Positions 22,807 to 34,167 of a DNA stretch of 64,000 nucleotides are shown piece by piece (within the stretch, counting starts at the first letter, position 1; the number at the start of each line of letters is the position of its first letter). Under the pieces are notes generated by a model that made no database searches, was not told the origin of the DNA, and saw nothing but the letters and a program-made list of their open reading frames with translations. This DNA is from Cichorium intybus (Eukaryota; Streptophyta; Magnoliopsida; Asterales; Asteraceae), in the NCBI GenBank assembly GCA_023525715.1, contig CM042015.1:81869250-81933249 (forward strand). Reading direction: 5' to 3'. Position numbers and translations under genes: made by a program.

Positions 22807-23934
22807 CCTTGACTATAGGGAATTAGGTTAATTGCCTTGACCTAGTCTATAGCCTCTAGGGTCCTCTCGTATGCTAGTTTATAAAATGCACACACAACTG
22901 CATGCAATTCGCACTTAGAAAATTCTAGGAATACCTTTGTGTGCTAATTGCTCCCTTATGTGCTTACGTATTACTCATGACACTTATATGTGTGCATACA
23001 CTTGTAAATTTTCTCTTCTTTCTCTGAAAATCACCCACATACTCAAGTGGTTTCAAAAAAAAAAAAAAAAATTATACGTATATAATCCTTAGAACTCATA
23101 GGAAATTCCAAGTCATCCACTCTAGTTGGGTAGGATCATAGTAATGGACGCGTAGTAACTGGAAGGGGGAGGTGCCGGTAGCCCGAAAGTCCTGACTAGG
23201 TAAGCATTCGTATACATCCCAATCAACCGAGGGACCAGTTTGCTTACCTGGGGACCAAAGGCGAGAGTTCCCAAACCTATAGGCCAAAGCGCGTCATTCA
23301 CATTACTTTTGAGCCATCAAAATACCCGACCTTATCAAACGTATCCGAAAGGATACACTCTAAAATGGCCAACTCATTGGACTATTAAGTTCCCTAATGG
23401 TCCTAGAAGTGGGAAAACATGTGAAAACTTAGTATTATGGGGGCACACGCAAATGCTACATGATTCACATTTAATACCCATGGAAAGCCCAGAAGGTGCC
23501 CAATACAATGATATTTTTATAAAGTATAAGTACAAGTACATACATACTAGAACAGTGTCATAACCAAAACAATACAAGAGTAATAAGATGAGTTGAACAC
23601 TACGAGTAGGCCTAGATAGTTATGTAATCATATCTAGGATAAATAGAGCCTGATCAACTCTATTGGTCCAAGGTATGACTAACATGTGTTTAGGAATAAT
23701 TGTAGTGAACAACAAGTCAAAAAAAAAAACTTATCAATAACCATATACAAATAAACTCTAAAACAGAATACAAATCTAAAATACTATAGGAGTATTTTAT
23801 AATACTATAGAACCATACATCTAGACATTTTATGTACATGTTATACCCCTACCCTTACACAGTCGATAATATCTGACCAATAACTATTATCGAAAACCTA
23901 CAATCATTCCATCTTTAATCTCAATAGCACAAGA
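22807..23934 (+). other. Gypsy leader (untranslated)
   Basis: This is 1.1 kb between primer site and gag start, as in Tekay-type elements. It contains an A17 tract near 23,056. No coding sequence is credible. Confidence 0.65.
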
Positions 23935-24092
23935 ATGCCACCTTGTCAAAGTAACCAACATACCATCACACCATCAGCAGATCGACCGATGACTCAACTG
24001 GTGGACACCGTTGTATTTCATGTCGTTGTGGCAGCCGCCATGACAAACATTAGCATTAATGGCATAAACGGAAACAGGAACGGTACCAACGG
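23935..24092 (+). pseudogene. Gypsy gag N-terminal stub
   Basis: The frame starts MPPCQSNQHT and runs through VDTVVFHV and the Asn/Gly-rich INGINGNRNGTNG typical of chromovirus gag starts. About 52 codons are retained. After about 24,092 the sequence becomes the 3' flank of the antisense RWP-RK gene, so the 81-codon frame continues as unrelated residues. This marks the left junction of the captured segment. Confidence 0.65.
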
Positions 24093-24115
24093 TTTCATTA
24101 GACTAATGTTGGAAT

Positions 24116-25332
24116 TCAATCTGAACGCCGAAAGCAGGCTATATCACCTGTTAAGTCTTCTGTTTTCTCTTCACTTATGATCTTGAGAAAGTCAGGGTTA
24201 AAACCACTCATATCAGAATTAGAAGGTACTTGACTTGGACCTTCCTGAAGAATAGGAATGGTCATACCTTCTATCATAGGATGTGAAATTTCATCATTTA
24301 CATTCTCAAGTAAATCAAGATTCATATATTCCTGATCTAAGAAACTCCAATCTTCATCAAAAGGTACTTGACTTGGACCTTCCTGAAGAATAGGAACAAC
24401 CATACTTTCTATTATAGGATGTGAGCCTTCATCATTTACATGCCCAAGTAAATCAACATCTATAGCAGAACCGGATGGCAAAGATTGCTGCTGTGCATGG
24501 GTCCCTGATGAAGTTTCCTCCATCTCCTCGGCCTTTCGTTTCCTGTAAACATCTCTAAAGACAGCTTGCCTAAATTTCTTTGTGGTATCAGTCATCTTCG
24601 AACTGGAACCCTCGAATATTGCTTTTTTCTCATTTTCTATACCAAGTATTACGTCTGCTTCATTAGCAATATTATTCAATTCCTGTTACATAAATACCTT
24701 CAGTCAATACAATCTCATGGTACTAAAATTTTGAAAAAAAAAATGCAATTTTTAACCTGAGTATTGTTAATAAGAGTTTCTAGACTCTTAAGCTGTCTTC
24801 GAGGCCATTTTGGTATGCCTAACTCCCTACAACGATTCTTCAACTGGGTTGATCCAACGTTGAGTTCCTTTGCAGCTTCCAAAAGAGGCTTGTTAAAGTG
24901 CTGAGTTATTGCTTCCTTACTTAATGGCTGTCTAGAACCACTTCCACTGCCAACTACTGTGGTTCTTGGACTCAAAGAATCAAATCCGGTTGTGCTATTG
25001 TCATTATGGATCAATTGAGCATGATCCTGACCAAAGATAAACTTTGGTGCAATAACATTAGTATCTGATGTCGGCAGTAACTGTTGATTTTCAGCTATGA
25101 ACCCAGGGTTTTGAAATCCCTCTAGCTTTCTTTGAATCATCTGAAGGTGATTCTGGTATTCAAAACCTCCCTCAAACTCAGGATTCATTCCAACACTGTC
25201 GTTATGAATCACCTGTAGTTGATTGTCATTCTGTATGCTAGCCATGAATCCTTGATTCATGGGGATAATCTCACTGTTCGTTAAGTGCTCGTCCATGAAT
25301 GGATTGTAATCCGTTAAACTATCCATTAGTGG

Positions 25333-25366
<34 letters not shown>

Positions 25367-25820
25367 AAATGTTAGATGATAAAAACCAAACTGACATAAA
25401 AGTACTAGAATTCAACCTGGAAGTAAGTTTTGAGATTGCTCATAAGCAAAGCCCAAAGATGAAGGCCCTAGATCTTCTGAGATTATATTCATCGGAGGAA
25501 AACGAAAAGACTTTTAAAAACCTTTCGATTACCCTAGGTGCTATTTTTTCAACATTAACTGTTTAACTTGATAAGGACAGGAAAACGAAAAGACTTTTAA
25601 AAAAAAAAACCTTTCGACTACCCAAAGTGCTATTTTTTCAACATTCACTGCTTAACTCCGATAAGGACAGGGAAAACGAAAAGACTCTTTATAAAAAAAA
25701 AATATATCTCCTGAAAGTGGAAATAATTCAAAGAACATTTAATTAAATAATATCATAATAATGGATTAGAACCTACTCACCTGGCGTATATACAGCTCGT
25801 GGTCCACCTGTATCTTGCAT
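24116..25820 (-). CDS. RWP-RK transcription factor gene inside a retrotransposon
   Basis: Three exons are inferred: 25820-25781 (MQDTGGPRAVYTP), 25334-24757 and 24682-24116. Introns of 446 and 74 bp have GT-AG ends, a T-rich tract before the first acceptor, and consistent phases. The product is 394 residues with no internal stop. An RWP-RK DNA-binding domain occupies about residues 150-195: LSKEAITQHFNKPLLEAAKE, then LKNRCRELGIPKWPRRQLKS. The signature reads KWPRRQ rather than RWPxRK. RWP-RK proteins (NIN-like and RKD groups) control nitrate responses, nodulation and egg-cell or embryo programmes. There is no PB1 domain, so it is closer to RKD-type in size, but subgroup is uncertain. The C-terminal part is acidic with a 46-residue duplication. 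The second-exon ATG (25326) is an alternative start. The gene is antisense to the element. Confidence 0.82.
24223..24456 (-). repeat. 138-bp duplication in RWP-RK exon 3
   Basis: Sequence starting AAGGTACTTGACTTGGACCT occurs at 24,223 and 24,361, a 138-bp period equal to 46 codons. The encoded copies share VPILQEGPSQVP and DLL-x-x-VNDE-x-SHP. The frame is kept, so the acidic C-terminal region carries two similar modules (residues about 283-328 and 329-374). Confidence 0.9.
25334..25780 (-). repeat. RWP-RK intron 1 with tandem ~84-bp repeat
   Basis: Within the intron a unit containing GAAAACGAAAAGACTTTTAA and GTGCTATTTTTTCAACATT occurs twice and starts a third time (about 25,497, 25,580 and 25,672). 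An A-tract of about 28 nt (25,338-25,365) is the minus-strand polypyrimidine tract before the acceptor. Confidence 0.8.
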
Positions 25821-25858
25821 ATTTTATTCCTCTTATGCGTATCAGCTATAAAATGACA

Positions 25859-25940
25859 TTACAAACATACATACACATACATACATACATATACATACAT
25901 AAATACATACATACATATACATACATAAATACATACATAC
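25859..25940. repeat. (CATA)n tract at right capture junction
   Basis: Interrupted CATA repeats lie exactly between the 5' flank of the antisense RWP-RK gene and the point where integrase homology resumes at 25,941. It is part of the junction and a candidate site for the recombination that joined them. Confidence 0.9.
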
Positions 25941-26750
25941 AGTACCGCCTATCATCCTCAGACCGATGGTCAATCTGAGAGGACAATTCAAACACTCGAA
26001 GACATGTTGAGGGCGTGTGTCTTAGATTTCGGAGGAAAATGGGACTCTCATTTACCGTTGGTGGAATTCTCCTATAATAACAGTTATCATTCAAGCATCG
26101 GGATGCCACCATTTGAGGCATTGTATGGCCGTAAATGTCGATCTCCTATTTGCTGGCATGAAATTGGGGAGTCTCACGTAATTCGCGCAACCGTGGATTC
26201 TCCAATCGTTGGTCCTGAGCTTATCCAGGAAACAACCGACAAAATCACTCAGATTCGCAATAACCTTCTCACAGCTCGTAGCAGACAAAACAGTAATGCC
26301 GACACGCGACGCAAACCGCTTGAATTTATCGTGGGTGACATGGTCATGTTAAAAGTGTCCCCATGGAAAGGTGTGGTTCGATTTGGACGCAAGGGTAAAT
26401 TGGCACCACGCTACGTAGGCCCGTTTAAGATCCTGAAAAGGATCGGACCAGTAGCCTATGAGTTGGATCTACCCACAGAGCTTCAGAAAGTTCACCCACT
26501 ATTTCATATAGCTAACCCCAAAAAGTGTTTAGCAGACGAGAACCCTCATGTTCCTCTCGAGGATATCCAAATTGACGAGACAATGCAATTTATTGAGAAA
26601 CCCTTGGAAATTGCCGACCGGAAGGAAAAGCAACTCAAAAGAAGTCGCATTCTCCTGGTCAAGGTCAGGTGGCAGTCGGCACGTGGACCCGAGTATACAT
26701 GGGAGCGTGAGGATCACATGCGTACCAAATACCCGCATCTTTTCTCTTAA
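25941..26750 (+). pseudogene. Gypsy integrase C-terminus and chromodomain
   Basis: The frame opens in mid-domain with [20 protein letters not shown], which includes the last catalytic Glu region of gypsy integrases. It continues through [24 protein letters not shown], the [13 protein letters not shown] module and a chromodomain-like tail (KVRWQ, then [17 protein letters not shown]). It is open to its stop at 26,750. Protease, reverse transcriptase, RNase H and most of integrase are missing upstream, so it cannot act alone. The motif set is that of Tekay-type chromoviruses, whose chromodomain guides insertion into chromatin. Confidence 0.92.
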
Positions 26751-26800
26751 GGTACTTTCTTATTAAATTTCGGGACGAAATTTCCTAAAGTAGGGGAGAC

Positions 26801-29480
26801 TGTGACATCCGCCTAAAATGGATTCGGGTCAACCCAACCCAATTGGAAATCTAATAAACCCTAATCGAGATTACTTGACGCTAATAGGATCAAAACTCAT
26901 ACACTACGTTATAAATTGATGTTAATAACAATATAGCATTGTATAATGTTATAACTATAATCAAATTAAATTATGATACCATATTATAATCAAATAAAAG
27001 TATAATTCTCTAATTAAATTAAAAGAATCAAACTTGAATGCTATAATTAAACTTCAAATCAAAGTAGATTGTTATAATCAAATAATAACCTATTTCTTTA
27101 TAAAACTCTATTTTTATAAACACTACATTAAATTTTATAAAACTCTTAAGATGCTTGTGCTAGTGGAAAATTATGAAGACCACCAAAAGTCAAAAGATAT
27201 TCTCATGGTCTCCCACTCACACCTCCCATCATCTTTCCTTTCCTTTTCCTCTCACCACATTATTCTCATCACCACTCAAACCCTCTCTATTCTTTCTCTC
27301 ACTCTCAATCTCGAAATTTCTCCAAGAAAGCTTCATTTTCCAGCCAAGAACAATCCCTCATACTCAAATCTTCATCCCTCTTGAAGCATTCCTCAAGGTA
27401 TGTTGTTAAAAGTTTCAAATTCATACATAAAACAAATTAAATCCACCAAAATATCTAAAACTAATTTTATGTATAAACCTGATTTTTCTCAGAATCCCAT
27501 TAATAAAATAAGAAGTTCTGGAAAGTTTCAGAAATTAACTCATTTTTATCGAATTATTATAATTATTGCACTAAAATAGGGCAATAATTCATATAAAATA
27601 CTTTTTGTATTCAATAAATTCTGAGAAAATTATGGGATGACCCATAAACTGAGAAAACATAATTTATGAAGTTTCAGGAATTTATATTACAGTTTTATGG
27701 TTATTTTGTATTTTATTTTGTTAAAGCTAAATAATTAGAAAAATATAGTTATGTATGTCAAAAACACGATTTTATATTTTTCGCACCTTAATAACATTAT
27801 AAAGACCCCATGAAAAAATTTACAGAGTTTTGTAAGAATGTTTTCTTATTTTTCCAAATTTAATGATTGTTTAATGGGTTAAATTGTTAATAAATAGCTA
27901 TACAAGTCCGAAAATTATAAACCCTTGTCACAATATCATATATGACACATTAATCATAGATAAAAAGTTTAATGAATTTTCCTTAATAGTTTACTATTAT
28001 TTATGATTTTATTGATTAGTTAATAATGAAAAACATAATAAATACTTCCCATTGTCCAAAATATCCAAAATATTTACAGTAGGCTAAATATAATGTTAGA
28101 AAACTATGGTTAATTTTCCAGAATTTTTGGGAATCATTTATTATTTTTCCCGAAATTTGTTGTGGTTTAATTATTAAAATACTAAATAAATACTAAAGCA
28201 GTTAATAAAAATATGCAAATTTTACAGTAATTACTATTTTATGAAATAATGATTTTCTGATAATTTCAGAATGTTTCATTAGTGTTTAGTATTTAAAACC
28301 ATTTTCCTAAATATCTAAGCATGTAAAAATGCATTTTTAATGATTATTTCATATAAATAATTGTTTATAATATATAAAATCTGTAAATACTTATAATTTG
28401 ACTAGTTATTATTTTAATAAGAAATTATTAAAATCTTGCCTAAAGTGAAAATATAAATTAATTAAGCAAAGTAATTAATTCAATTTAAAATTCATTTAAC
28501 ATATGAATACATTAATATTCAAAACAAAATTTGGATTATTGTTAATTCATCTAATATAAGAATATATGTCTAATTATTTTTATTAATACTATATTTCCGT
28601 TTATCGATTCCTAAGCCAAAACTATTAATTATATTAGGTTCTACGTCATTTTGACCCGAGCCGTCTTTCGTACGACACGCGTATTCCGTTTGGACTAATG
28701 TGAGTAATCTACCCCATATTTTATAATTTTCAATACTTTTGGGGTGTATCATGTGGTTTTAATATGTTCCAACTTCATTTTATTATGTTTTCACCATTGA
28801 GACATTGTTGGGACATTTATACGTGAATCATTATTTGTATAATTATTGTTTGTTTACGCTACATGTACTTGTAGTGCATTACCATTTTTAGTCTAATCTC
28901 CATGACTATGCCCGTATTCTTGAGGTACGTTATGGACAATAATAGCGCTATTGGGTTGACCACCCCGCCTTGGGACGCTAAGGTGATTGATTGCACGTGG
29001 TTGAGTGTGTATGATGATTAGATGCTCCATCCTATATATATACATATATATGTATATATAGGGTGAGGACTTATTGTTGTTGTTATCATTTGTTAATCAA
29101 TTTTTGATTTATAAACTGTTATCTCAATAACACTTGCTTGCCAACTTCAAAAGAAAACAAATTTCAAATTATTCAAACTCACAATTTTCTTTAATAAAAC
29201 TAGATTACTCACCAACTCTCGTAGTTGACCTGTTTTTACCCATGATGCAGATTTGAAGAATGAAGTTGATGAAAAGTAGGGTGTACCTTAGAAACCCACA
29301 AGACTATTTAAATTTGATGTAATAAATGTTGTTTGTATTTGAATTTGTATTTGTATGTTGTGGATCTTGTTTGCCTACTTAGTACTTAATTGAATCTAAT
29401 CATATTATAACATAGTTGTCATGAGACTTTGAACAATATATCACTCCTTGATCAATTCCGCCAAGGATCGGGGTGTGACA
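26801..29480 (+). repeat. Gypsy 3' LTR (2,680 bp)
   Basis: Same length as the 5' LTR and the same sequence in every segment compared by eye. It is preceded by a purine tract and followed by the GAAAC duplication. Confidence 0.95.
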
Positions 29481-32400
29481 GAAACTGCTACTCCCGAGGA
29501 AATTGCCTCGTACCAAAAACATTCTGATGATGCGACCAAGGTGGCTTGCATCATGATTGCCACAATGAACCCCGAATTGCAGAGAATATACGAAGACTAC
29601 TGGCCCTATGAGATGCACCGCGAGCTTGCGGAAAAGTTCCGTAAGCAAGAGCGCATCGAAAGGTGCGAAGTGGTCAAGGACTTCACGAACAGCAAACCTA
29701 AAGATGGAGAGTCCATCTGCGCCCATGTGCAAAGAATGCAAGGTTACGTGGAGCGGCTTAGAAAGCTTGCGATGCCTGTACCGGAGGAGTTGGCCGTTGA
29801 CATAGTGCTTAACTCCCTACCGAGTTCTTATGACCAGTTCAGGCTGGCTTATCATTTGAACAACAATCAGGCTAACCTGACTGAGTTGCATCGCATGCTT
29901 TGAGTTGCTGAGGATGGGATGAAGGGTAAAAGTGTACCCTCAGTTAACCAGCCCGTCCTAGCCATTGGAAGTGGCAAAGGGAAAAAGAGGAAGGGCCCTC
30001 CTAAGCAAAATTGGAGGGAGAAGGTTCAGGTCGGGTCGTCCAGTAACGGCTCGAGAACCAAGTCCTCCCAAATTCCTTATGTGGCCAACCCCGATGAAGC
30101 CAACTGTTTCTACTGCAAAGAGAAGGGCCATTGGAAGAGAAGCTGCCCCAAATACTTGCAGGATGTCAAGGATGGAAAAGTAAAGCCATCGACAGCAGGT
30201 ATATACACTATCTCTAAAAACTCACCATCTTCTAATTCTTGGGTCCTTGATACAGGATGTGGTTTTCACATTTGTTCTGATCTGCAGGGCCTAAAGGAAA
30301 GCAGGGAGGTGGAGCACGGTAGACTAAACTTGATCATGGGCAATAGGAGATCGTCCCCTGTTACCAAGATCGGCGTTTACAGTTTAGTGCTTAGTAGTGA
30401 AGTTTGTATAGATTTATTAGATTGTTGCTATTCGCCAGAAATGGCAAGAAATATTATTTCATTTCACGCATTATTCAGACAAGGATTTCACTTTTCTTTT
30501 GATAATAATATTGGATCTATTTCTGTTTTCAAAAATGGTATTTTGAATTTTACTGCTTATCCTTGTGATGGTGTGTATGAAACTGTGAAATGTGTTGACA
30601 ATCTAGGACATAGTGTAAATTATATTGATTCTACTAGTGATGTGGAAAAGGAATGTCTGTGGCATAGTCGGCTCGGGCACATCAGCAAGAAACGCATCGC
30701 CCAACTCCAAAAGGATGGAGTGTTGGAATCATTCGACCTCAAGTCGGATGATGTATGCGAATCTTGTCTGTTGGGCAAGATGACTAAATCACCTTTCAAA
30801 GGGTCTTTTGAAAGAGGTGAGGGTCTATTGGACATCATTCACACAGATGTGTGTGGTCCATTCAGATCAACCACAAAGGATGGCACGCGGTTCTACGTGA
30901 CCTTTACCGATGATTTTAGTAGATACGGTTATATCTACTTAATCAAGCACAAGTCGGACACCTTTGAAAAGTTCAAATAGTTTAAGAACGAAGTAGAGAA
31001 TCAATTAGGCAGGAAGATAAAGATGCTCAGATCCGACAGAGGCGGAGAGTATCTAAGTATCGAGTTCCTAGACTATCTAAAGGAATGCGGAATAGTTTCG
31101 CAGTTGACACCTCCCAGGACACCACAGCTGAACGTTGTTGCGGAGAGGCGCAACCGAACCCTGTTGGACATGGTTCGTTCCATGATGAGTCGAGCTTCAC
31201 TTCCAATTCATTTCTGGGGGTATGCCTTAGAGACTGCCGTCCATATCCTCAATCTTGTCCCAACTAAGAAGGTTGCAAAAACACCTCATGAGATGTGGAC
31301 GGGGAAAGCTCCCTCGTTGGCACATATCAAGGTCTGGGGTTGTGAGGCTTTCGTTAGACGAGAGACTCAAGACAAACTCGCAGACAGAAGCGAAAGGTGT
31401 TTCTTCATTGGTTATCCCAAACAGTCCTTTGGATATCTATTCTACAGACCAAGCGAGGACGTGGTCTTTGTAGCTAGACGAGCGGTCTTTCGAGAGAGAG
31501 AGCTCGTATTCAAAGAGGACAGTGGGAGTACCATTGACCTGGAAGAAATTCAAGAGTCATCAGATGGCGCAACCTTAAGAGAAACTAGCAACCAACAGGA
31601 GGAAGAAGTTCCTGTTGGTCCGACAGATGTATCCTTACCTCTTAGGCGTTCTGGTAGGGTTAGCATGCCACCCGAGTTTTATGGTTTCCATATAACTTCG
31701 GATAGGGACACGTTTGTCAGTGATAGGACACTGATAAATTTGGATGAACCAGCTAACTACCAGGAAGCAGTGGCGGGCCCTGAGTCTGCCAAGTGGAAAG
31801 AGGCCATGGATAGCGAGATCAAGTCCATGTATGACAATCAAGTTTGGAACTTGGTTGATAATGTACCGGGTCGAAAGACAGTCAGGTGCAAATGGATCTT
31901 CAAGAAGAAGACCGACATGGACGAAAAGGTACACACTTTCAAGGCAAGACTGGTTGCGAAGGGCTTTACTCAAACCCCAGGGGTTGACTATGACGAGACC
32001 TTCTCACCAGTAGCCAAGATAAAGTCTATTAGGATTATGCTGGCCATAGCTGCATTTCATGACTATGAAATTTGGCAGATGGACGTCAAAACCGCTTTCC
32101 TTAACGGGAAGTTGACTGAAGATGTTTACATGAATCAGCCAGAGGGTTTTGTCGATGCAAAGTATCCTAATAAGGTGTGTAAGCTTGAGAGATCAATCTA
32201 CGGATTGAAGCAAGCTTCTCGCAGCTGGAATCTTTGTTTCCATGAGAAAGTCAAAGAGTTTGGTTTCTCTAGGAGCGAGGATGAGTCCTGCGTATATGTC
32301 AAGGCTAGTGGGAGTATAGTCACCTTTCTGGTGCTGTATGTCGATGACATACTGCTCATGGGAAACGATACTCCAACCTTGCAAGATGTCAAGGCTTGGC

Positions 32401-33329
32401 TTGGGAAATGTTTCGCCATGAAGGACCTAGGAGAGGCTGCCTATATTCTTGGGATAAGAATATTGAGAGATAGGAAGAAAAGACTAATTGGACTTAGTCA
32501 GGGTACATACTTGGAAAAGGTACTAAAGAGGTTTAGTATGGAAAATTCCAAGAAGGGAGAGCTACATATCCAAAGTAATGCGAAGCTGAGTAAGACTCAA
32601 AGTCCGAGTACGGACGAGGAAATAGCTGAGATGAGTCGAGTACCATACGCTTCGGCTGTGGGATCGATCATGTACGCTATGACGTGTACTCGCCCTGACG
32701 TGGCCTTTGCCCTGAGCATGGTCAGTCGGTACCAGGGTAACCCTGGAAGGGCGCATTGGATAGCTGTGAAGAATATACTCAAGTATCTGCGAAGGACAAA
32801 GAACATGGTGTTAGTCCTCGGTGGCAGTGATACCTTGAGAGTTGAAGGATATACAGATGCCAGCTTTCAGACGGATAGAGACAGTGGTCGGTCTCAGTCA
32901 GGCTGGGTATTCCTTTTGAACGGTGGAGCAGTAACTTGGAAAAGTTCCAAGCAAGAGACAGTGGCTGATTCTACGTGCGAATCAGAGTACATAGCAGCAA
33001 GTGAAGCGTCAAAGGAAGCGGCTTGGCTGAAGAACTTTATCGGTGACCTTGGAGTAGTCCCGAGTATTCAGGAGCCCTTGGAACTGTTCTGCGATAATGA
33101 AGGTGCGGTCGCCTTGACAAAGGAACCGCGAGATCATGGAAAGTCCAGACATATCGACAGAAAGTACCACTACATCAGGCATAGGGTGGAAGAAGGTCAC
33201 CTCCTTGTAAAGAGGGTATCATCGGAAGATAATCCTGCAGATCCCTTGACAAAGGCTCTGAGTAGGATTAAGCATAATCAGCATGCTAGGAGCATTGGAT
33301 TAAGAGATGATATAAGTTTTTGTAATTAG

Positions 33330-34167
33330 ATAGGTTTCGAAACTTGTAACAATGTATTGTATTTGACTTTTGTGATTTAATAATAGAGATTTATTATGGT
33401 TTACTACTCTTGTCAATACTTTATCATTGTGTTTCATTTTTGCATGTTTTACTTCCTGAATAATTGGATTATTCAAATATCCACAGTCAATTACACTTTA
33501 AGGGAGTAAGTGTGAAGTAAGACTGTCATGAATTGGTAATAGATTGTCTAAGGAGTTAGACATTGCAATTGGATTGCTGAACCATTCGTGAGTACTTAAA
33601 AATGGAGATTTGAGTATTGGATAAACCCGCGCTCAATGGATTGCTTCATAGATTATATCATGAGCAATATTGAGACGATAATATCTTTTGATCTTTAAGC
33701 TAAGACATATGAGTTATGATTTACTAAGACAGTTGTTCATTGATAATACGAAAATGCATCGGTAACTCGGTGTTATAAAACGTGCTGTTGTGAATGATTT
33801 GTCTGGTAAAAGACATAAGTATATGAGTCGAAGTTTATTCGTCCCTTGACCCTAACGGGGAACAGATATCTGTAGGCCTCTCGATGATTTTGAAGTTGAC
33901 TAAAATGGTTGGCCAACCGGGACTAAATTGGTAGTCTAAGAGTCATATGCAAATCGGAAATCGAGGAACAGTGAATCAGACCGGATTGATTTTATCCATG
34001 TCTTGAGTCTGAAAAATATCTTGTTGGACGGAGGATCATCTGATCACTTATCTATGGACAGGACTGATTAGATCAGAGTTCGGCATTGGTTTCTAGGAAG
34101 CTACAAGTGCTGGTTAATTAGAGGCTAAATTGGTAATTATAGTCATAGACTTATCCAAGTGGGAGAC
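33330..34167 (+). other. Copia 3' untranslated region
   Basis: About 840 bp between the pol stop and the 3' LTR, with no recognisable coding sequence, ending in a polypurine tract next to the LTR. Confidence 0.7.

Larger units (their letters stand above)
20112..29480 (+). mobile_element. Ty3/gypsy chromovirus carrying an RWP-RK gene
   Basis: A 9,369-bp element bounded by GAAAC duplications (20107-20111 and 29481-29485). Each 2,680-bp LTR begins and ends with TGTGACA. A tRNA-Met primer site and a purine tract (AAGTAGGGGAGA, 26,788-26,799) are present. The 4,009-bp interior is far too short for gag-pol. It holds a leader, the gag start, an antisense RWP-RK gene and the integrase/chromodomain tail. 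The tail resembles Tekay-type chromoviruses. The LTRs are equal in length and appear identical in every stretch compared, so the insertion is young. It needs proteins in trans, but all cis-sequences for retrotransposition seem intact. Confidence 0.93.
19924..33329 (+). pseudogene. Copia gag-pol polyprotein, interrupted
   Basis: Two segments, 19924-20111 and 29486-33329, lie in one frame once the gypsy element and one GAAAC copy are set aside, equal to about 1,343 codons. Two in-frame stops break it: TGA at 29901-29903 in gag and TAG at 30978-30980 in integrase. Visible domains in order are the gag N-terminus (LNGTNYNDW); a CCHC knuckle (CFYCKEKGHWKRSCP, near 30,105); protease WVLDTG (30,240); integrase HHCC (HSRLGH, then CESC) and DDE-core residues (TDVCGPF, RSDRGGEY, AERRNRTLL); reverse transcriptase with YVDD (32,337); and RNase H (YTDASFQ, 32,850; CDNEGA, 33,090). 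NVVAERR appears where NGVAERR is usual. It cannot make a full polyprotein. Confidence 0.92.
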
